A stretch of DNA of 64,000 bases, taken from NCBI GenBank assembly GCA_905182135.1, contig CAJJAG010000005.1:124001-188000 (forward strand), read 5' to 3'. The position numbers and the translations under genes are program-made. Each line of letters starts with the position of its first letter. Positions within the stretch are counted from its first letter, which is position 1. Shown piece by piece: positions 43,133 through 51,903 of this stretch. The DNA is from an uncultured Acidimicrobiaceae bacterium (GTDB lineage: Bacteria; Actinomycetota; Acidimicrobiia; Acidimicrobiales; UBA10347). Under the pieces are notes generated by a model, which worked only from the letters and a program-made list of their open reading frames with translations, made no database searches and was not told where the DNA came from.

Positions 43133-43152
43133 CGGTTTCTAAGGAGAAACCG
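43133..43152. terminator. perfect 8-bp hairpin between convergent genes
   Basis: CGGTTTCT at 43133-43140 pairs perfectly with AGAAACCG at 43145-43152 over the loop AAGG. It lies between the plus-strand LLM gene and a minus-strand small gene, so it could end transcription from both sides. Confidence 0.6.
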
Positions 43153-43160
43153 GCGATATG

Positions 43161-43454
43161 TCAACCGGGCACGATGTCGTCACCGGGTTTGTCACCAATA
43201 TCGGGTTGCTGATCGGTGAATAAGTCGAGTTGGCAGGGCTTCATGTACCCGACAAGATCTTGGTGAGTCATGTGTTGGATCGTGGCGGTCGCACCATCAA
43301 ACGGTGCAACCAATTCCGAGGCTTCTGCAACTCGTTTATAGCTACTACGAGCATTTTTTGGGTCATTGGCTCTGGCCCGAGCGCAACTGTCTGAGCTGCC
43401 ATAGGGACCGGCTTGAATGAAGTCGTTTTTATTGGTCACGACGTTCAGGTGCAC
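43161..43454 (-). CDS. small hypothetical protein
   Basis: A 97-residue frame with three cysteines (SSDSCARAR and YMKPCQLDLF) and a charged middle. I recognise no family. It is flanked by a terminator-like hairpin at its end and lies downstream of the PKD-type surface protein on the same strand, so it could be a second surface or secreted factor, but no signal peptide is visible. It could also be a spurious frame. Confidence 0.35.
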   Translation of the reverse strand: MHLNVVTNKNDFIQAGPYGSSDSCARARANDPKNARSSYKRVAEASELVAPFDGATATIQHMTHQDLVGYMKPCQLDLFTDQQPDIGDKPGDDIVPG

Positions 43455-43551
43455 ATCAAATCCGAACTATCAACGGTGATGAGGGTGGGCGAATTCTTGC
43501 GCTGCGAGTGAGCCGAATTTGTCCGTTGTCCGTTGGTGTGGGCGTCGTTGC

Positions 43552-44475
43552 TCAGTTGACCTCGCCGCCGGGGTAGGCCGGGCAGGTCAACTGCCCGGCC
43601 TCACCGGTTTCGCCGTAGCGCCAGAAGACGGAGAAGACGGCGTCGTCACCGCTAAACGCGTTGGTCTGTGAGTCACCCGTTGCTGCTGGGTTGATAATGA
43701 TCAGGTCGTCAAATGGCTCGAACTCGTACTGAAGCGAGAGTTGGATATTGGTCGGCGACCAGATCGTAGTGATACGCATGACGTCACCAGCCTTGGCTGA
43801 TGCAAGCTCGATCTCGCTGTTCGCCGGTGACACCGAGCAGGACACCTGCAGATTGGCAACGGGTTCACTGACCGTGATTGTGGCACACGTAACAAATATG
43901 GCGACCCCGGTAGCAGCACTGTTGCCTGCCAATGTGATCGTGTACGTGCCGGCCTCGGCATAGCTCACGTTGCTGGTCGACAGCGAAGTCTGCGTCGTAC
44001 TGTTGCCAAGGTTCCAAGTGAAGATATAACCGGCTGCGGCTTCGGCTGGGACAGTCACAGCAGTGAGGGGCCCAAAGGCCTGACCGGTGTCAACGGTCCC
44101 CGGGATGTCGCCTTTACACGCAACGGTGACGATGCTGGGATCTGGCGTTGAGGTGGGAGCAGGACCCGCTGTTGGCTGGGGAGCTGGCGGCGTGGTCTGG
44201 GCAGGCAGTGGAGTCACCGTTACGGTCGGGGTGACCGGCACAGCCGCTACGGCCGGGGCGGTGGGCAACGTGAGCGGCGTCGGAAGAGAACGCGGCGTGG
44301 GGGCGGGCACCGTCGTGGGGTCAGCCGTCTGGGTTTCGAGCGCTGTGGGCATCGTGGCTGCGACAACGTCATCGTCAGAAAGTGCTCCGTAGACCAAAAA
44401 GCCTGCCGCGCCGATGATCGCTACGGGAATGAGAAGTGCCAGTGCCAGCTTCCACCCTTGTAATTGTTGATTCAT
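43552..44475 (-). CDS. membrane-anchored PKD-like surface protein
   Basis: A 307-residue protein. Residues 12-33 form one transmembrane anchor (LALALLIPVAIIGAAGFLV), with a short basic-neutral inside end and no lipobox. A Pro/Thr/Ala-rich spacer follows at about 45-115, as in wall-spanning linkers. The rest has two beta-sandwich-like parts; the first holds TWNLGNS and SYAEAGTYTITLAG, the classic PKD pattern. Two cysteine pairs may form disulfides outside. The ATG at 44475 follows GGAG at six bases. Its role is unknown; adhesion is one option. Confidence 0.72.
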   Translation of the reverse strand: MNQQLQGWKLALALLIPVAIIGAAGFLVYGALSDDDVVAATMPTALETQTADPTTVPAPTPRSLPTPLTLPTAPAVAAVPVTPTVTVTPLPAQTTPPAPQPTAGPAPTSTPDPSIVTVACKGDIPGTVDTGQAFGPLTAVTVPAEAAAGYIFTWNLGNSTTQTSLSTSNVSYAEAGTYTITLAGNSAATGVAIFVTCATITVSEPVANLQVSCSVSPANSEIELASAKAGDVMRITTIWSPTNIQLSLQYEFEPFDDLIIINPAATGDSQTNAFSGDDAVFSVFWRYGETGEAGQLTCPAYPGGEVN

Positions 44476-44622
44476 GATGAACTCCAATCGGCGAGACCGA
44501 ACGATCAAATGACGATACTTTGCTGAGTCAACGCTGTTGGGGCGGATCCTTTTTGCTTCTACCTAACCAGCCTGGTTCACGAAGCTGGAACAGTTCGCCG
44601 GGCTGGCTAACGCCACATAGTT

Positions 44623-44651
44623 CGCTCGCCCCACTAAGTATGAGGCGAGCG
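44623..44651. terminator. 8-bp hairpin downstream of the SDR gene
   Basis: CGCTCGCC at 44623-44630 pairs with GGCGAGCG at 44644-44651 over 13 bases. It lies 119 bases beyond the stop of the minus-strand SDR gene and before the promoter region of the PKD-like gene, so it may end the SDR transcript. Confidence 0.45.
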
Positions 44652-44664
44652 TGCGGCTGAACTC

Positions 44665-44769
44665 ATGACGACCGAAGGCATCGACAACTTTTACGTATCC
44701 CAATGCAACGTGATCGATGAGCGGAGCATCATCCCAGGCGGAGCAGTAGCCGCTGCAAAACTACGGTGA
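44665..44769 (+). CDS. 34-codon small open frame, doubtful
   Basis: ATG at 44665 opens a frame encoding MTTEGIDNFYVSQCNVIDE then RSIIPGGAVAAAKLR, ending in TGA at 44767-44769, one base from the convergent SDR stop. The amino acid mix looks protein-like and it contains one cysteine, but there is no clear ribosome site or known family. It may be a small protein or the end of a lost gene. Confidence 0.25.
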   Translation: MTTEGIDNFYVSQCNVIDERSIIPGGAVAAAKLR

Positions 44770-45510
44770 TCAACCGCGGCCGACCAGGGGCATCTTGTTG
44801 GCCATTACGGTCATGGTCAAGACGTTGGCGTCGAGCGGCAGCGAAGCCATGTAGGCGACGGCTCTCCCCGTTTCGTCGACATGCATGGTTGCTTCAGGCT
44901 TGATCGAGCCATCGGCTTGGGGTACTCCCCGCTTCATGATTTCGACCATGGCGGTGGCTGCATTCCCAATGTCGATCTGACCACAGGCAATGTCAAGGCT
45001 GCGACCATCAAGTGAGATGGACTTGGTCAGCCCGGTGATTGCATGTTTGGTCGAGGTGTAAGGCGCGCTATGTGGGCGTGGCGTCTGTGCTGAGATCGAA
45101 CCATTGTTGATGATGCGCCCGCCCCGAGGTTTCTGCTTCCTCATTTGGCCAAACGCGGCCCGGGCGCACAGGAATGAGCCGGTCAGGTTTATGTCGACGA
45201 CTCGTTTCCAGTCCTCGACAGAGATTTCATCGAACGGTACCGGGGGAGCCCCAACACCGGCGTTGTTGAATAGGAGGTCGACTCGGCCAAATGCTTTGAC
45301 GGTCGCTGCGAACAGTGCATCGACGTCGCTTGGGTCCGCCACGTCGGCAGGAAAAGCTAGATGTCCGTCACCTTCTAACGAAGCGATGGTCTCCTGCAAT
45401 GGCTCGAGCCGCCGGCCTGCTGCAACGACGGTCCAGCCGTCCTGAGCAAGGTGTTGTGCTGCCGATCGTCCAATGCCTGTTCCGGCGCCGGTTGTAATTG
45501 CGATATTCAT
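44770..45510 (-). CDS. short-chain dehydrogenase/reductase
   Basis: A 246-residue SDR with the nucleotide-binding [14 protein letters not shown] near residues 6-19, [12 protein letters not shown], a serine at NNGSISAQ and the catalytic YTSTKHA. The first-loop residues ([10 protein letters not shown] after strand 2) favour NADP(H). The ATG at 45510 gives the normal N-terminus; GTG/ATG positions further up would add six residues. It diverges from the transglutaminase-like gene across 18 bases. Confidence 0.9.
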   Translation of the reverse strand: MNIAITTGAGTGIGRSAAQHLAQDGWTVVAAGRRLEPLQETIASLEGDGHLAFPADVADPSDVDALFAATVKAFGRVDLLFNNAGVGAPPVPFDEISVEDWKRVVDINLTGSFLCARAAFGQMRKQKPRGGRIINNGSISAQTPRPHSAPYTSTKHAITGLTKSISLDGRSLDIACGQIDIGNAATAMVEIMKRGVPQADGSIKPEATMHVDETGRAVAYMASLPLDANVLTMTVMANKMPLVGRG

Positions 45511-45528
45511 AACTGCTAACACTGGCAC

Positions 45529-46212
45529 ATGACCGAACGTATTGACCCTGCCTGGCTCGCACCAACCTGGTTTATTGATAGTGAGAGCGACCAGGTCGCT
45601 GAGTTCGCCGCTGCTGCTCGAAGCGATCTACCTGATGACGCTGACCACACGGCGGTCGCTGTCGCCCTTTTCTATGCTGTGCGCGACGGCTTTCGTTACG
45701 ACCCCTATGTCGGTGCCGAAGGTTCCGCTGGCTACAAAGCAAGCTCGGTGGCTGCGACAAGCGCCAACTGGTGCACACCTAAGTCAGTGCTGTTGACTGC
45801 AGCTGCTCGCCACTGTGGCATTCCGGCCCGACTCGGGTTCGCCGATGTACGTAATCATCTGAGCAGCGAGAAGCTCGCACAGAAGATGGGGACCGACCTG
45901 TTTATCTGGCATGGCTACACCGAATTTTTGCTCGGCGAAGACCAACTCGAGTGGCGTAAGGCGAGTTCGGCCTTCAACATCGAGATGTGCGAGCGGTTCG
46001 GCGTGAAGGCGCTGGACTTCGATGGCACCAGCGATGCACTGATGCACCCGTTCGACGAAGGAGGCAATCGTCATATGGAGTACGTCAACCAGCGAGGTAG
46101 TTTTGACGACCTCCCACTCGAGGAGATTCAGGCTGACTTCGACCGTGTCTACGGCGATTGGCAGAGCGACCAGCCCAATGATGGGCCGAAAGACGAGGCA
46201 TTCGCACAATGA
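45529..46212 (+). CDS. transglutaminase-like cysteine hydrolase
   Basis: A 227-residue protein of the transglutaminase-like superfamily. The nucleophile region reads [25 protein letters not shown], with Cys near residue 83, followed by the histidine in [11 protein letters not shown] near 126. An acidic residue further on would finish the triad. Bacterial members are usually peptidases or amidases, not cross-linking enzymes. It overlaps the EthD-like gene by four bases, suggesting a paired function. Confidence 0.82.
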   Translation: MTERIDPAWLAPTWFIDSESDQVAEFAAAARSDLPDDADHTAVAVALFYAVRDGFRYDPYVGAEGSAGYKASSVAATSANWCTPKSVLLTAAARHCGIPARLGFADVRNHLSSEKLAQKMGTDLFIWHGYTEFLLGEDQLEWRKASSAFNIEMCERFGVKALDFDGTSDALMHPFDEGGNRHMEYVNQRGSFDDLPLEEIQADFDRVYGDWQSDQPNDGPKDEAFAQ

Positions 46213-46583
46213 TCAAGCTTGTATTTGCCTTGCGGCGCCGACCAGAAATGACGCTCGAAGAGTTCCAGGCGTATTGGCGTAATGTTCATGCGCCCTTGGT
46301 CGCGGAGCGAGCTGAAGTCCTACAAATTCGAAGGTACGTGCAGGTCCACACCAAGGACCTTGCAGGACTGCACGGTGCCTTCCAGCGGCGCAATCATGGA
46401 GCACCGGAACCCTACGATGGCGTCGCCGAACTTTGGTTCGACAGTCTCGACGTGATGGGTGGCGATGACCCCGCTGTCCGACAAGCCCAAGCAGACCTGC
46501 TGGCCGACGAAGCCAACTTCATCGACTTGTCGAATTCACCCATGTGGTTGTCTGACGAGTTTGAGGTTGTCGCCGATGGTTGA
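46209..46583 (+). CDS. EthD-family protein
   Basis: A 124-residue ferredoxin-like alpha/beta barrel protein of the EthD/Dabb superfamily. It begins with FALRRRPEMTLEEFQAYW and NVHAPLVAE, the usual N-terminal block with the conserved histidine. Such proteins accompany P450 systems (ethRABCD) or polyketide cyclases, though most have no known reaction. The start is coupled to the preceding transglutaminase-like stop (ATGA). The gene ends five bases before a convergent enoyl-CoA hydratase. Confidence 0.82.
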   Translation: MIKLVFALRRRPEMTLEEFQAYWRNVHAPLVAERAEVLQIRRYVQVHTKDLAGLHGAFQRRNHGAPEPYDGVAELWFDSLDVMGGDDPAVRQAQADLLADEANFIDLSNSPMWLSDEFEVVADG

Positions 46584-46588
46584 TTAAT

Positions 46589-47398
46589 TCAGCCTTTGGG
46601 AACCCATCGGGGTGTCCGTTTCTCGAGATATGACTTCATGCCTTCTTGGCCCTCGTCTGACTCGAACAGGCTGCCTGAAAGCGTGGACGTCCACGCCATG
46701 GCCTGGTCAAACGGCATGTGTGGCACATCGTTGACAAGCTGTTTCGATGCAGCAAGCGCAAGTGGTCCACCCAGTACTAGGTCGCCAACGATCTCGTCGA
46801 CTTTGGCATCGACTTGGTCTGCGGGCACTGCGTAGTTGACCAGACCGAGTCGAGCTGCTTCGGTTGCGGGGAATCGATTGCCGCGCAGAAAGGCCTCGGA
46901 CGCTTCCGATGCGCGCATCTTGGGAAGGCAGATCACCGAGATGATTGCAGGGGCGACGCCGATGCGCACCTCGCTGAAGCCCATCTTGGCGGTGTCCAAG
47001 GCTACGGAGATGTCGGTAGCTGCGGCAAGGCCTAGACCGCCGGCTACGGCATGGCCATTGATCTTGCCAACCCACGGTTTGGGCGAACGTCGGATACGCC
47101 CAAAGAAACCAAGCGGATCGCTGCTCTCTAGTTTTTCTGGGCTCTCATCAGCGTTGGCATCGGGTCGGTCATCGTCGGAACGCTCGGAGAGGTCAGCGCC
47201 AGCGCAGAACACGGTTCCTTCGTTCGTTAACACAACAACGCGGATGTCGCCGTCGGTATCGACTCTGTCCATAGCGGCCATAAGCTCGCTGGTCAGCTGC
47301 CTGCTGAGTGCATTGCGGTTGTCCGGGTCAGCCAGCGTGATTGTGTAGACACCGGCGTCGAGATGGGTTGTGACTTTCGGGCTCGCTGTCTGGCTCAT
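46589..47398 (-). CDS. enoyl-CoA hydratase/isomerase family protein
   Basis: A 269-residue crotonase-fold protein. It has ITLADPDNRNALSRQL, the first oxyanion loop VFCAGADLSER and INGHAVAGGLGLAAATD. A glutamate in FSEVRIGVAPA near residue 150 is in place for catalysis, fitting a hydratase. An acidic linker (DDRPDANADESPE, about residues 80-92) is an unusual insertion. It diverges from the aldolase-like gene by 57 bases, where the short inverted repeat GCAGT-TTT-ACTGC (47402-47414) lies. Confidence 0.88.
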   Translation of the reverse strand: MSQTASPKVTTHLDAGVYTITLADPDNRNALSRQLTSELMAAMDRVDTDGDIRVVVLTNEGTVFCAGADLSERSDDDRPDANADESPEKLESSDPLGFFGRIRRSPKPWVGKINGHAVAGGLGLAAATDISVALDTAKMGFSEVRIGVAPAIISVICLPKMRASEASEAFLRGNRFPATEAARLGLVNYAVPADQVDAKVDEIVGDLVLGGPLALAASKQLVNDVPHMPFDQAMAWTSTLSGSLFESDEGQEGMKSYLEKRTPRWVPKG

Positions 47399-47455
47399 GT
47401 GGCAGTTTTACTGCACACGCCATGCAGACCGGTAGGTGAGACTACGGTCGGACAT

Positions 47456-48472
47456 GTGATTGCATTCGAAGATCAGACCACGCAGGAGAAGACGCCGTGC
47501 TTGGTGGTCGACGCCGAGGCCTTCGCTGCCAACGTCAAAGCGATGGCGCAAGTCCTTCCGGGCCTCCGGTTGCGGCCGCATGTGAAGGCGTTTAAGTGCA
47601 CTGAACTTGCACGCAAACTTGCTGCAAACGGCCACACTGCGTTTACGTGTGCGACGCTGTCAGAAGTGGCAGGAATGATCCATGCCGGGCTTGGTGCCGA
47701 TCTGTTGCTGGCGAACGAAACGCTCAACGTTGAGCAGATGCGCGACGTGGTTGCATTGCCAGGCCGGGTGACGATCGCCGTAGATTCACCCGAGACCATC
47801 GCAGCCGCAGCAGCCGCTGGTGTTACTGAGGTGCTGATCGATGTGAATGTCGGACTCCCTCGGTGCGGCTGCCCTCCAGGTCAGGCTGGAGTTCTAGCTG
47901 ATGTCGCCCGTGCGGCCGGACTGACGGTCCGTGGGGTGATGGGTTACGAGGGTCACCTGATGATGGTTCAGGACCGTGTCGAAAAGACCGAGAAGGTCAG
48001 CGACTCGATGGCGCTGCTAGCCCAAGCCGCTGCCGATGTAGGTACCGACTTCATCTCCGCTGGTGGTACTGGCACCTTTGACACGAACACGGTCGCCACG
48101 GAGATCCAGGCTGGTTCGTACGCACTGATGGACACGCATTACGCCACGCTCGAGTCGCCGTTCGTTCAGGCCATCTGGCTTGAGGCAACGATCATCAGCG
48201 TGAATACTGAAAGCGGCTATGTGGTCGCTGACAGCGGACTCAAGTCGATGGGTATGGATCATGGCAACCCTGCATGGGCACACGGCAAGGTGTGGTTTTG
48301 TTCTGACGAACATGTGACGATGGCGCCAGCAGACATGAGTCATTGGTCGGTCGGCGATCGGGTCCGTTTGGAGCCAGCACATATCGATCCCACGATTGCG
48401 AAGCACGAACGTATGTGGTTCATCGAAAACGGAGCAGCAACGGAATGGCCCGTCGACCTGAGGCACTGGTAA
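47456..48472 (+). CDS. alanine-racemase-fold amino acid aldolase/deaminase (D-threonine aldolase-like)
   Basis: A 338-residue PLP enzyme of fold type III. The PLP lysine lies in LRPHVKAFKC near residue 40. The metal and substrate domain at the C-terminus has the D-threonine aldolase / D-serine dehydratase pattern with a late PAHIDPTIAKHE, where histidine ligands would bind Mn or Zn. It may cleave D-threonine-like beta-hydroxy amino acids or deaminate D-serine. GTG at 47456 gives the expected N-terminus. The stop overlaps the lactone-oxidase start by one base (TAATG). Confidence 0.85.
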   Translation: MIAFEDQTTQEKTPCLVVDAEAFAANVKAMAQVLPGLRLRPHVKAFKCTELARKLAANGHTAFTCATLSEVAGMIHAGLGADLLLANETLNVEQMRDVVALPGRVTIAVDSPETIAAAAAAGVTEVLIDVNVGLPRCGCPPGQAGVLADVARAAGLTVRGVMGYEGHLMMVQDRVEKTEKVSDSMALLAQAAADVGTDFISAGGTGTFDTNTVATEIQAGSYALMDTHYATLESPFVQAIWLEATIISVNTESGYVVADSGLKSMGMDHGNPAWAHGKVWFCSDEHVTMAPADMSHWSVGDRVRLEPAHIDPTIAKHERMWFIENGAATEWPVDLRHW

Positions 48473-49812
48473 TGGCGGGGTTGCTGAGGCTGCGATTGCC
48501 AGGACAGGCCGCGGCCTCGTGGAGGAATTGGGCCGGCAACCAGCACTGTTCCCCAGCGGTAATCGAGCGCCCCTTAACCGAGGCGCATCTGCAAGACATC
48601 GTGAAAAAGGCGGCGTTGAGCGGCCACAAAATCAGGGCCGTTGGCTCAGGACACAGCTTCACAGCTATTGCCTGCACCGACGAAATACTGGTTTCGCTCG
48701 AGCATCTGAACATGGTCCGCCATATCGATACGGCGAATAATGTGATCACTGTGCAGGCCGGTATCGAGCTTGGTCATTTGAACAACCGCTTGGCTAAGGC
48801 CGGGTTGGCGATGACGAACTTGGGTGACATCGTGTACCAGTCATTGGCTGGGGCAGTCAGTACGGGTACCCATGGCACCGGCGTCGGCTTTACGGGTATC
48901 GCTGGTCAGATACTTGGCCTGCGCCTGGTGACCTCAACCGGCGAGATTGTCGATTGCAGCCCGGACGAGAACCCAGAACTTTTCCGAGTTGCCCGAGTTG
49001 GGTTGGGGGTGTTTGGCATCATCAGCGAGATCAGGCTTGGCGTCGAACCAGCGTTCAACCTCCATGCGGTGGAAGCTCCGCGTCCTCTCGCTGAAGTACT
49101 GGACAACTGGCTTGATGATGTGGCTGACAATGATCACTACGAATTTTTCTGGATTCCGGGTAGCGATGCTGTAATGACCAAGCGCAATCGCCGCACCATC
49201 GATGCCGTCAACCGGCAACCGAAGGTCAAACATTTTGTCGACAAGATCGTTGCCGAGAACATCGGCTTTGGCGCGATGGCCAAGCTCGCCAGCTTGAAGC
49301 CGTCGCTGATTCCAAAATTCCGCAAGATGTTGATTGACTCGATAGGAGAGGCGGACTTCACCGACGAATCGCATCGAGTATTCGCGAGTCCGCGCTGGGT
49401 CAAGTTTGTTGAGATGGAATATAGCGTCGCTCTCGAAGACGTGCCCGAGATCCTGCGGCGCATCGACGATGCCGTGCGAGATGCGGGTCTGGACCTGCTC
49501 TTTCCCGTCGAGGTGCGCGCCGCTGCAGGCGATGACATCCCCTTATCGACGGCGTTTGGTCGAGCATCGGGCTATATAGCGGTGCACCGTGTCAAAGGCA
49601 TTGAGTACCGACCGTACTTCGAGCTAGTCGAAGCAATTATGGATGAGTTCGACGGCCGCCCTCACTGGGGAAAAATACATTTTCAGACCGCTGCGACATT
49701 GGCCGGTCGGTATCCCGAGTGGGATATTTTCCAGCAAGCGCGCGCCAAATACGACCCGGCGGCCATGTTCAGTAATGACTATGTCGATCGGGTCTTAGGA
49801 ACTGTGGGCTAG
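48472..49812 (+). CDS. FAD-linked sugar-1,4-lactone oxidase (D-arabinono/L-gulono-lactone oxidase family)
   Basis: A 446-residue VAO/PCMH-fold flavoenzyme. The FAD domain has IRAVGSGHSFT near residues 55-65 and SLAGAVSTGTHGTG near 120-135. The C-terminal ALO domain ends with HWGKIHF, the conserved lactone-oxidase sequence. It oxidises an aldonolactone or polyol, reducing oxygen or another acceptor. Relatives in actinobacteria include alditol oxidase and gulonolactone dehydrogenase. It is coupled to the aldolase-like gene; whether they share a substrate is unknown. Confidence 0.87.
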   Translation: MAGLLRLRLPGQAAASWRNWAGNQHCSPAVIERPLTEAHLQDIVKKAALSGHKIRAVGSGHSFTAIACTDEILVSLEHLNMVRHIDTANNVITVQAGIELGHLNNRLAKAGLAMTNLGDIVYQSLAGAVSTGTHGTGVGFTGIAGQILGLRLVTSTGEIVDCSPDENPELFRVARVGLGVFGIISEIRLGVEPAFNLHAVEAPRPLAEVLDNWLDDVADNDHYEFFWIPGSDAVMTKRNRRTIDAVNRQPKVKHFVDKIVAENIGFGAMAKLASLKPSLIPKFRKMLIDSIGEADFTDESHRVFASPRWVKFVEMEYSVALEDVPEILRRIDDAVRDAGLDLLFPVEVRAAAGDDIPLSTAFGRASGYIAVHRVKGIEYRPYFELVEAIMDEFDGRPHWGKIHFQTAATLAGRYPEWDIFQQARAKYDPAAMFSNDYVDRVLGTVG

Positions 49813-49821
49813 TCCCGGTAA

Positions 49822-50202
49822 TCAGCCCAGGCCGCGAAGATCAACGGTGAAGATCAGTGTCTCGTTCGGGCCGATGACGCCACCGGCACCCTGTGCGCCG
49901 TATCCCATTGCCGGCGGGATCGTGAGCCGGCGACGGCCACCGATTTTCATGCCTGCAACGCCAGCATCCCAGCCTTGGATGACCTGGCCGCCACCAAGGG
50001 CAAATGAGAACACGTCACCCCGGTTCCACGAGGCGTCGAACTCTGCGCCGGTTGACCACGATACGCCGACATAGTCGACGTTTACGATCGCTCCTGCGGC
50101 TGCTTCGGCGCCATCGCCAACGACGAGATCTTCGATCAGAAGCTCCGCTGGCGGGTCGCCTGCAGGGACTTCGATGGCCGGCTTCACACTGGTATCTTCC
50201 AT
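49822..50202 (-). CDS. FKBP-type peptidyl-prolyl cis-trans isomerase
   Basis: A 126-residue single-domain FKBP. The core reads VNVDYVGVSWSTGAEFDASW, then FALGGGQVIQGWDAGVAGMKIGG and the final IPPAMGYGAQG followed by ETLIFTVDL. These carry the active-site aromatic and Asp residues. There is no signal peptide, so it should act in the cytoplasm on newly made proteins. ATG at 50202 starts with a short acidic leader. It is divergent from the acyl-CoA dehydrogenase gene 74 bases away. Confidence 0.93.
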   Translation of the reverse strand: MEDTSVKPAIEVPAGDPPAELLIEDLVVGDGAEAAAGAIVNVDYVGVSWSTGAEFDASWNRGDVFSFALGGGQVIQGWDAGVAGMKIGGRRRLTIPPAMGYGAQGAGGVIGPNETLIFTVDLRGLG

Positions 50203-50276
50203 GGCCGCGAACCTTATCGCTGTAAAGGGCCAGCTTGGCTTGTCGCGTTGTGCCCGCCAGCGGCTATCAATGGTGG

Positions 50277-51860
50277 GTGACCGCAACGATTATTGATACC
50301 GAGCTACTTGTCCAGGCCCGCGCCGCTGTCGAAGTGGCCCAGGGTGTGATCGAGACCGGCATTGCGACGGCTAAGGCGTCAGGCACTGCCGACCAGGATC
50401 AACTGCTGGTCTATTCGCTCGCCCATGCCGCCAGTGCAGCGGCCATGGCCGAGTCTGCACTTACCTATGCCCAGACCGGCCAGGACGAAGCTCGCTTGGC
50501 GCATGTTTTCATCGGCCGACAACTCACTGATCTGGCCTCGATGCTGTGGGCCCGTTCAAGCGATTGGGGCGTTGAGATGTCGGCGCTCGATACAACCCGT
50601 GCCTATGCCGCGCTGGTCACGGCGCCCGGGTTCGTGAGCCTTGCTGCGGCAGCCGCTGGCTCATCGAATCTGCCCGATGACCTCGAGATGGTTGCGACAA
50701 CATTCCGCCAGTTCGCCAATGAGCGGGTCGCTCCTCATGCCGAGGCGATCCACCGCCATGATCTCGATATCCCACAAGAAATCATTGATGGCGTGGCCGA
50801 GCTTGGTTGCTTCGGTTTGTCGATTCCTGAGCAGTACAACGGATCGGCGTCGGGGTCCGAAGACGACTACATGGCCATGGTGATTGCTACCGAAGAACTC
50901 AGCACCGCATCACTCGGTGCCGGCGGTTCACTAATTACTCGGCCAGAGATTCTTGCTCGAGCGATCGAAGCCGGCGGTACCGATGAGCAGAAGCAGCGAT
51001 GGTTGCCGTCAATCGCCAGTGGTGAAACTTTGTGCGCTGTAGCGGTCACTGAGCCCGATTTCGGCTCTGATGTTGCGAATCTCAAAGTCAGCGCATCACC
51101 CGAAGAGGGTGGCTGGCGTATCAATGGTGTCAAGACCTGGTGCACGTTTGCTGGTCGAGCCAATGCGCTCATGGTGCTTGCTCGAACGAACCCTGATCCT
51201 GATGCCAAGCATCGCGGACTCAGCCTGTTCGTAATCGACAAGCCAAGCGATGACGGCCACGACTTCCGCCACGAAGTGGACGGCGGCACTCTTGAGGGCC
51301 GAGCCATTGCGACGCTTGGCTACCGAGGCATGCACAGCTTTGAGGTCAGCTTCACCGACTGGTTCGTGCCGGCGGTCAACCTGATTGGTGGCGACGAAGG
51401 TCTGGGTCGTGGTTTCTATCTTCAGATGGCTGGTTTTGAGAACGGACGCATCCAGACAGCAGCCCGCGCAATCGGTGTTATGCAGCGAGCATGGGAGGTG
51501 GCGTCTGAGTACGCCAATGACCGGGTCGTCTTCGGGGCTCCGATTGCAGACTACGAGCTAACGCAGATCAAGCTGGGAACGATGGCGGCCATCATCCAGA
51601 TCGGGCGGCAGTACAGCTACGAAGTTGCTCGCAAGATGGCCTCAGGCGACGGTTCGCTCGAAGCATCGATGGCCAAGGCCTACCTGTGCAAGGCCGCCGA
51701 GTGGGTCACTCGCGAAGCGCTGCAGATCCACGGTGGCATGGGTTATGCGGAAGAGTATGAAGTCAGCCGCTTGTTCGTCGACGCACGTGTGCTGTCGATC
51801 TTCGAAGGCGCCGATGAGACGTTGTGCCTCAAGCTGATCGGTCGGCGCTTACTCGCCTAG
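50277..51860 (+). CDS. acyl-CoA dehydrogenase with N-terminal helical extension
   Basis: A 527-residue ACAD. About 145 extra residues form an Ala-rich helical domain before the family fold. The fold shows FGLSIPEQYNG, VTEPDFGSDVANL, a QTAARAIGVMQRAWE helix and the catalytic Glu in LSIFEGADE. This layout is typical of a long actinobacterial FadE subgroup in which the extra N-terminal domain contributes to the dimer. GTG at 50277 is the chosen start. The MFS gene starts 43 bases after its stop. Confidence 0.9.
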   Translation: MTATIIDTELLVQARAAVEVAQGVIETGIATAKASGTADQDQLLVYSLAHAASAAAMAESALTYAQTGQDEARLAHVFIGRQLTDLASMLWARSSDWGVEMSALDTTRAYAALVTAPGFVSLAAAAAGSSNLPDDLEMVATTFRQFANERVAPHAEAIHRHDLDIPQEIIDGVAELGCFGLSIPEQYNGSASGSEDDYMAMVIATEELSTASLGAGGSLITRPEILARAIEAGGTDEQKQRWLPSIASGETLCAVAVTEPDFGSDVANLKVSASPEEGGWRINGVKTWCTFAGRANALMVLARTNPDPDAKHRGLSLFVIDKPSDDGHDFRHEVDGGTLEGRAIATLGYRGMHSFEVSFTDWFVPAVNLIGGDEGLGRGFYLQMAGFENGRIQTAARAIGVMQRAWEVASEYANDRVVFGAPIADYELTQIKLGTMAAIIQIGRQYSYEVARKMASGDGSLEASMAKAYLCKAAEWVTREALQIHGGMGYAEEYEVSRLFVDARVLSIFEGADETLCLKLIGRRLLA

Positions 51861-51903
51861 TCAATCACTTCGGTAGTGTGGGGACTCGTGCCTGAGTTGA
51901 CCT

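Noticed and set aside
43701-44392. Plus-strand Gly/Val-rich frame opposite the PKD-like gene
   Set aside because: It is the mirror of the Pro/Thr/Ala linker region and has no independent support.
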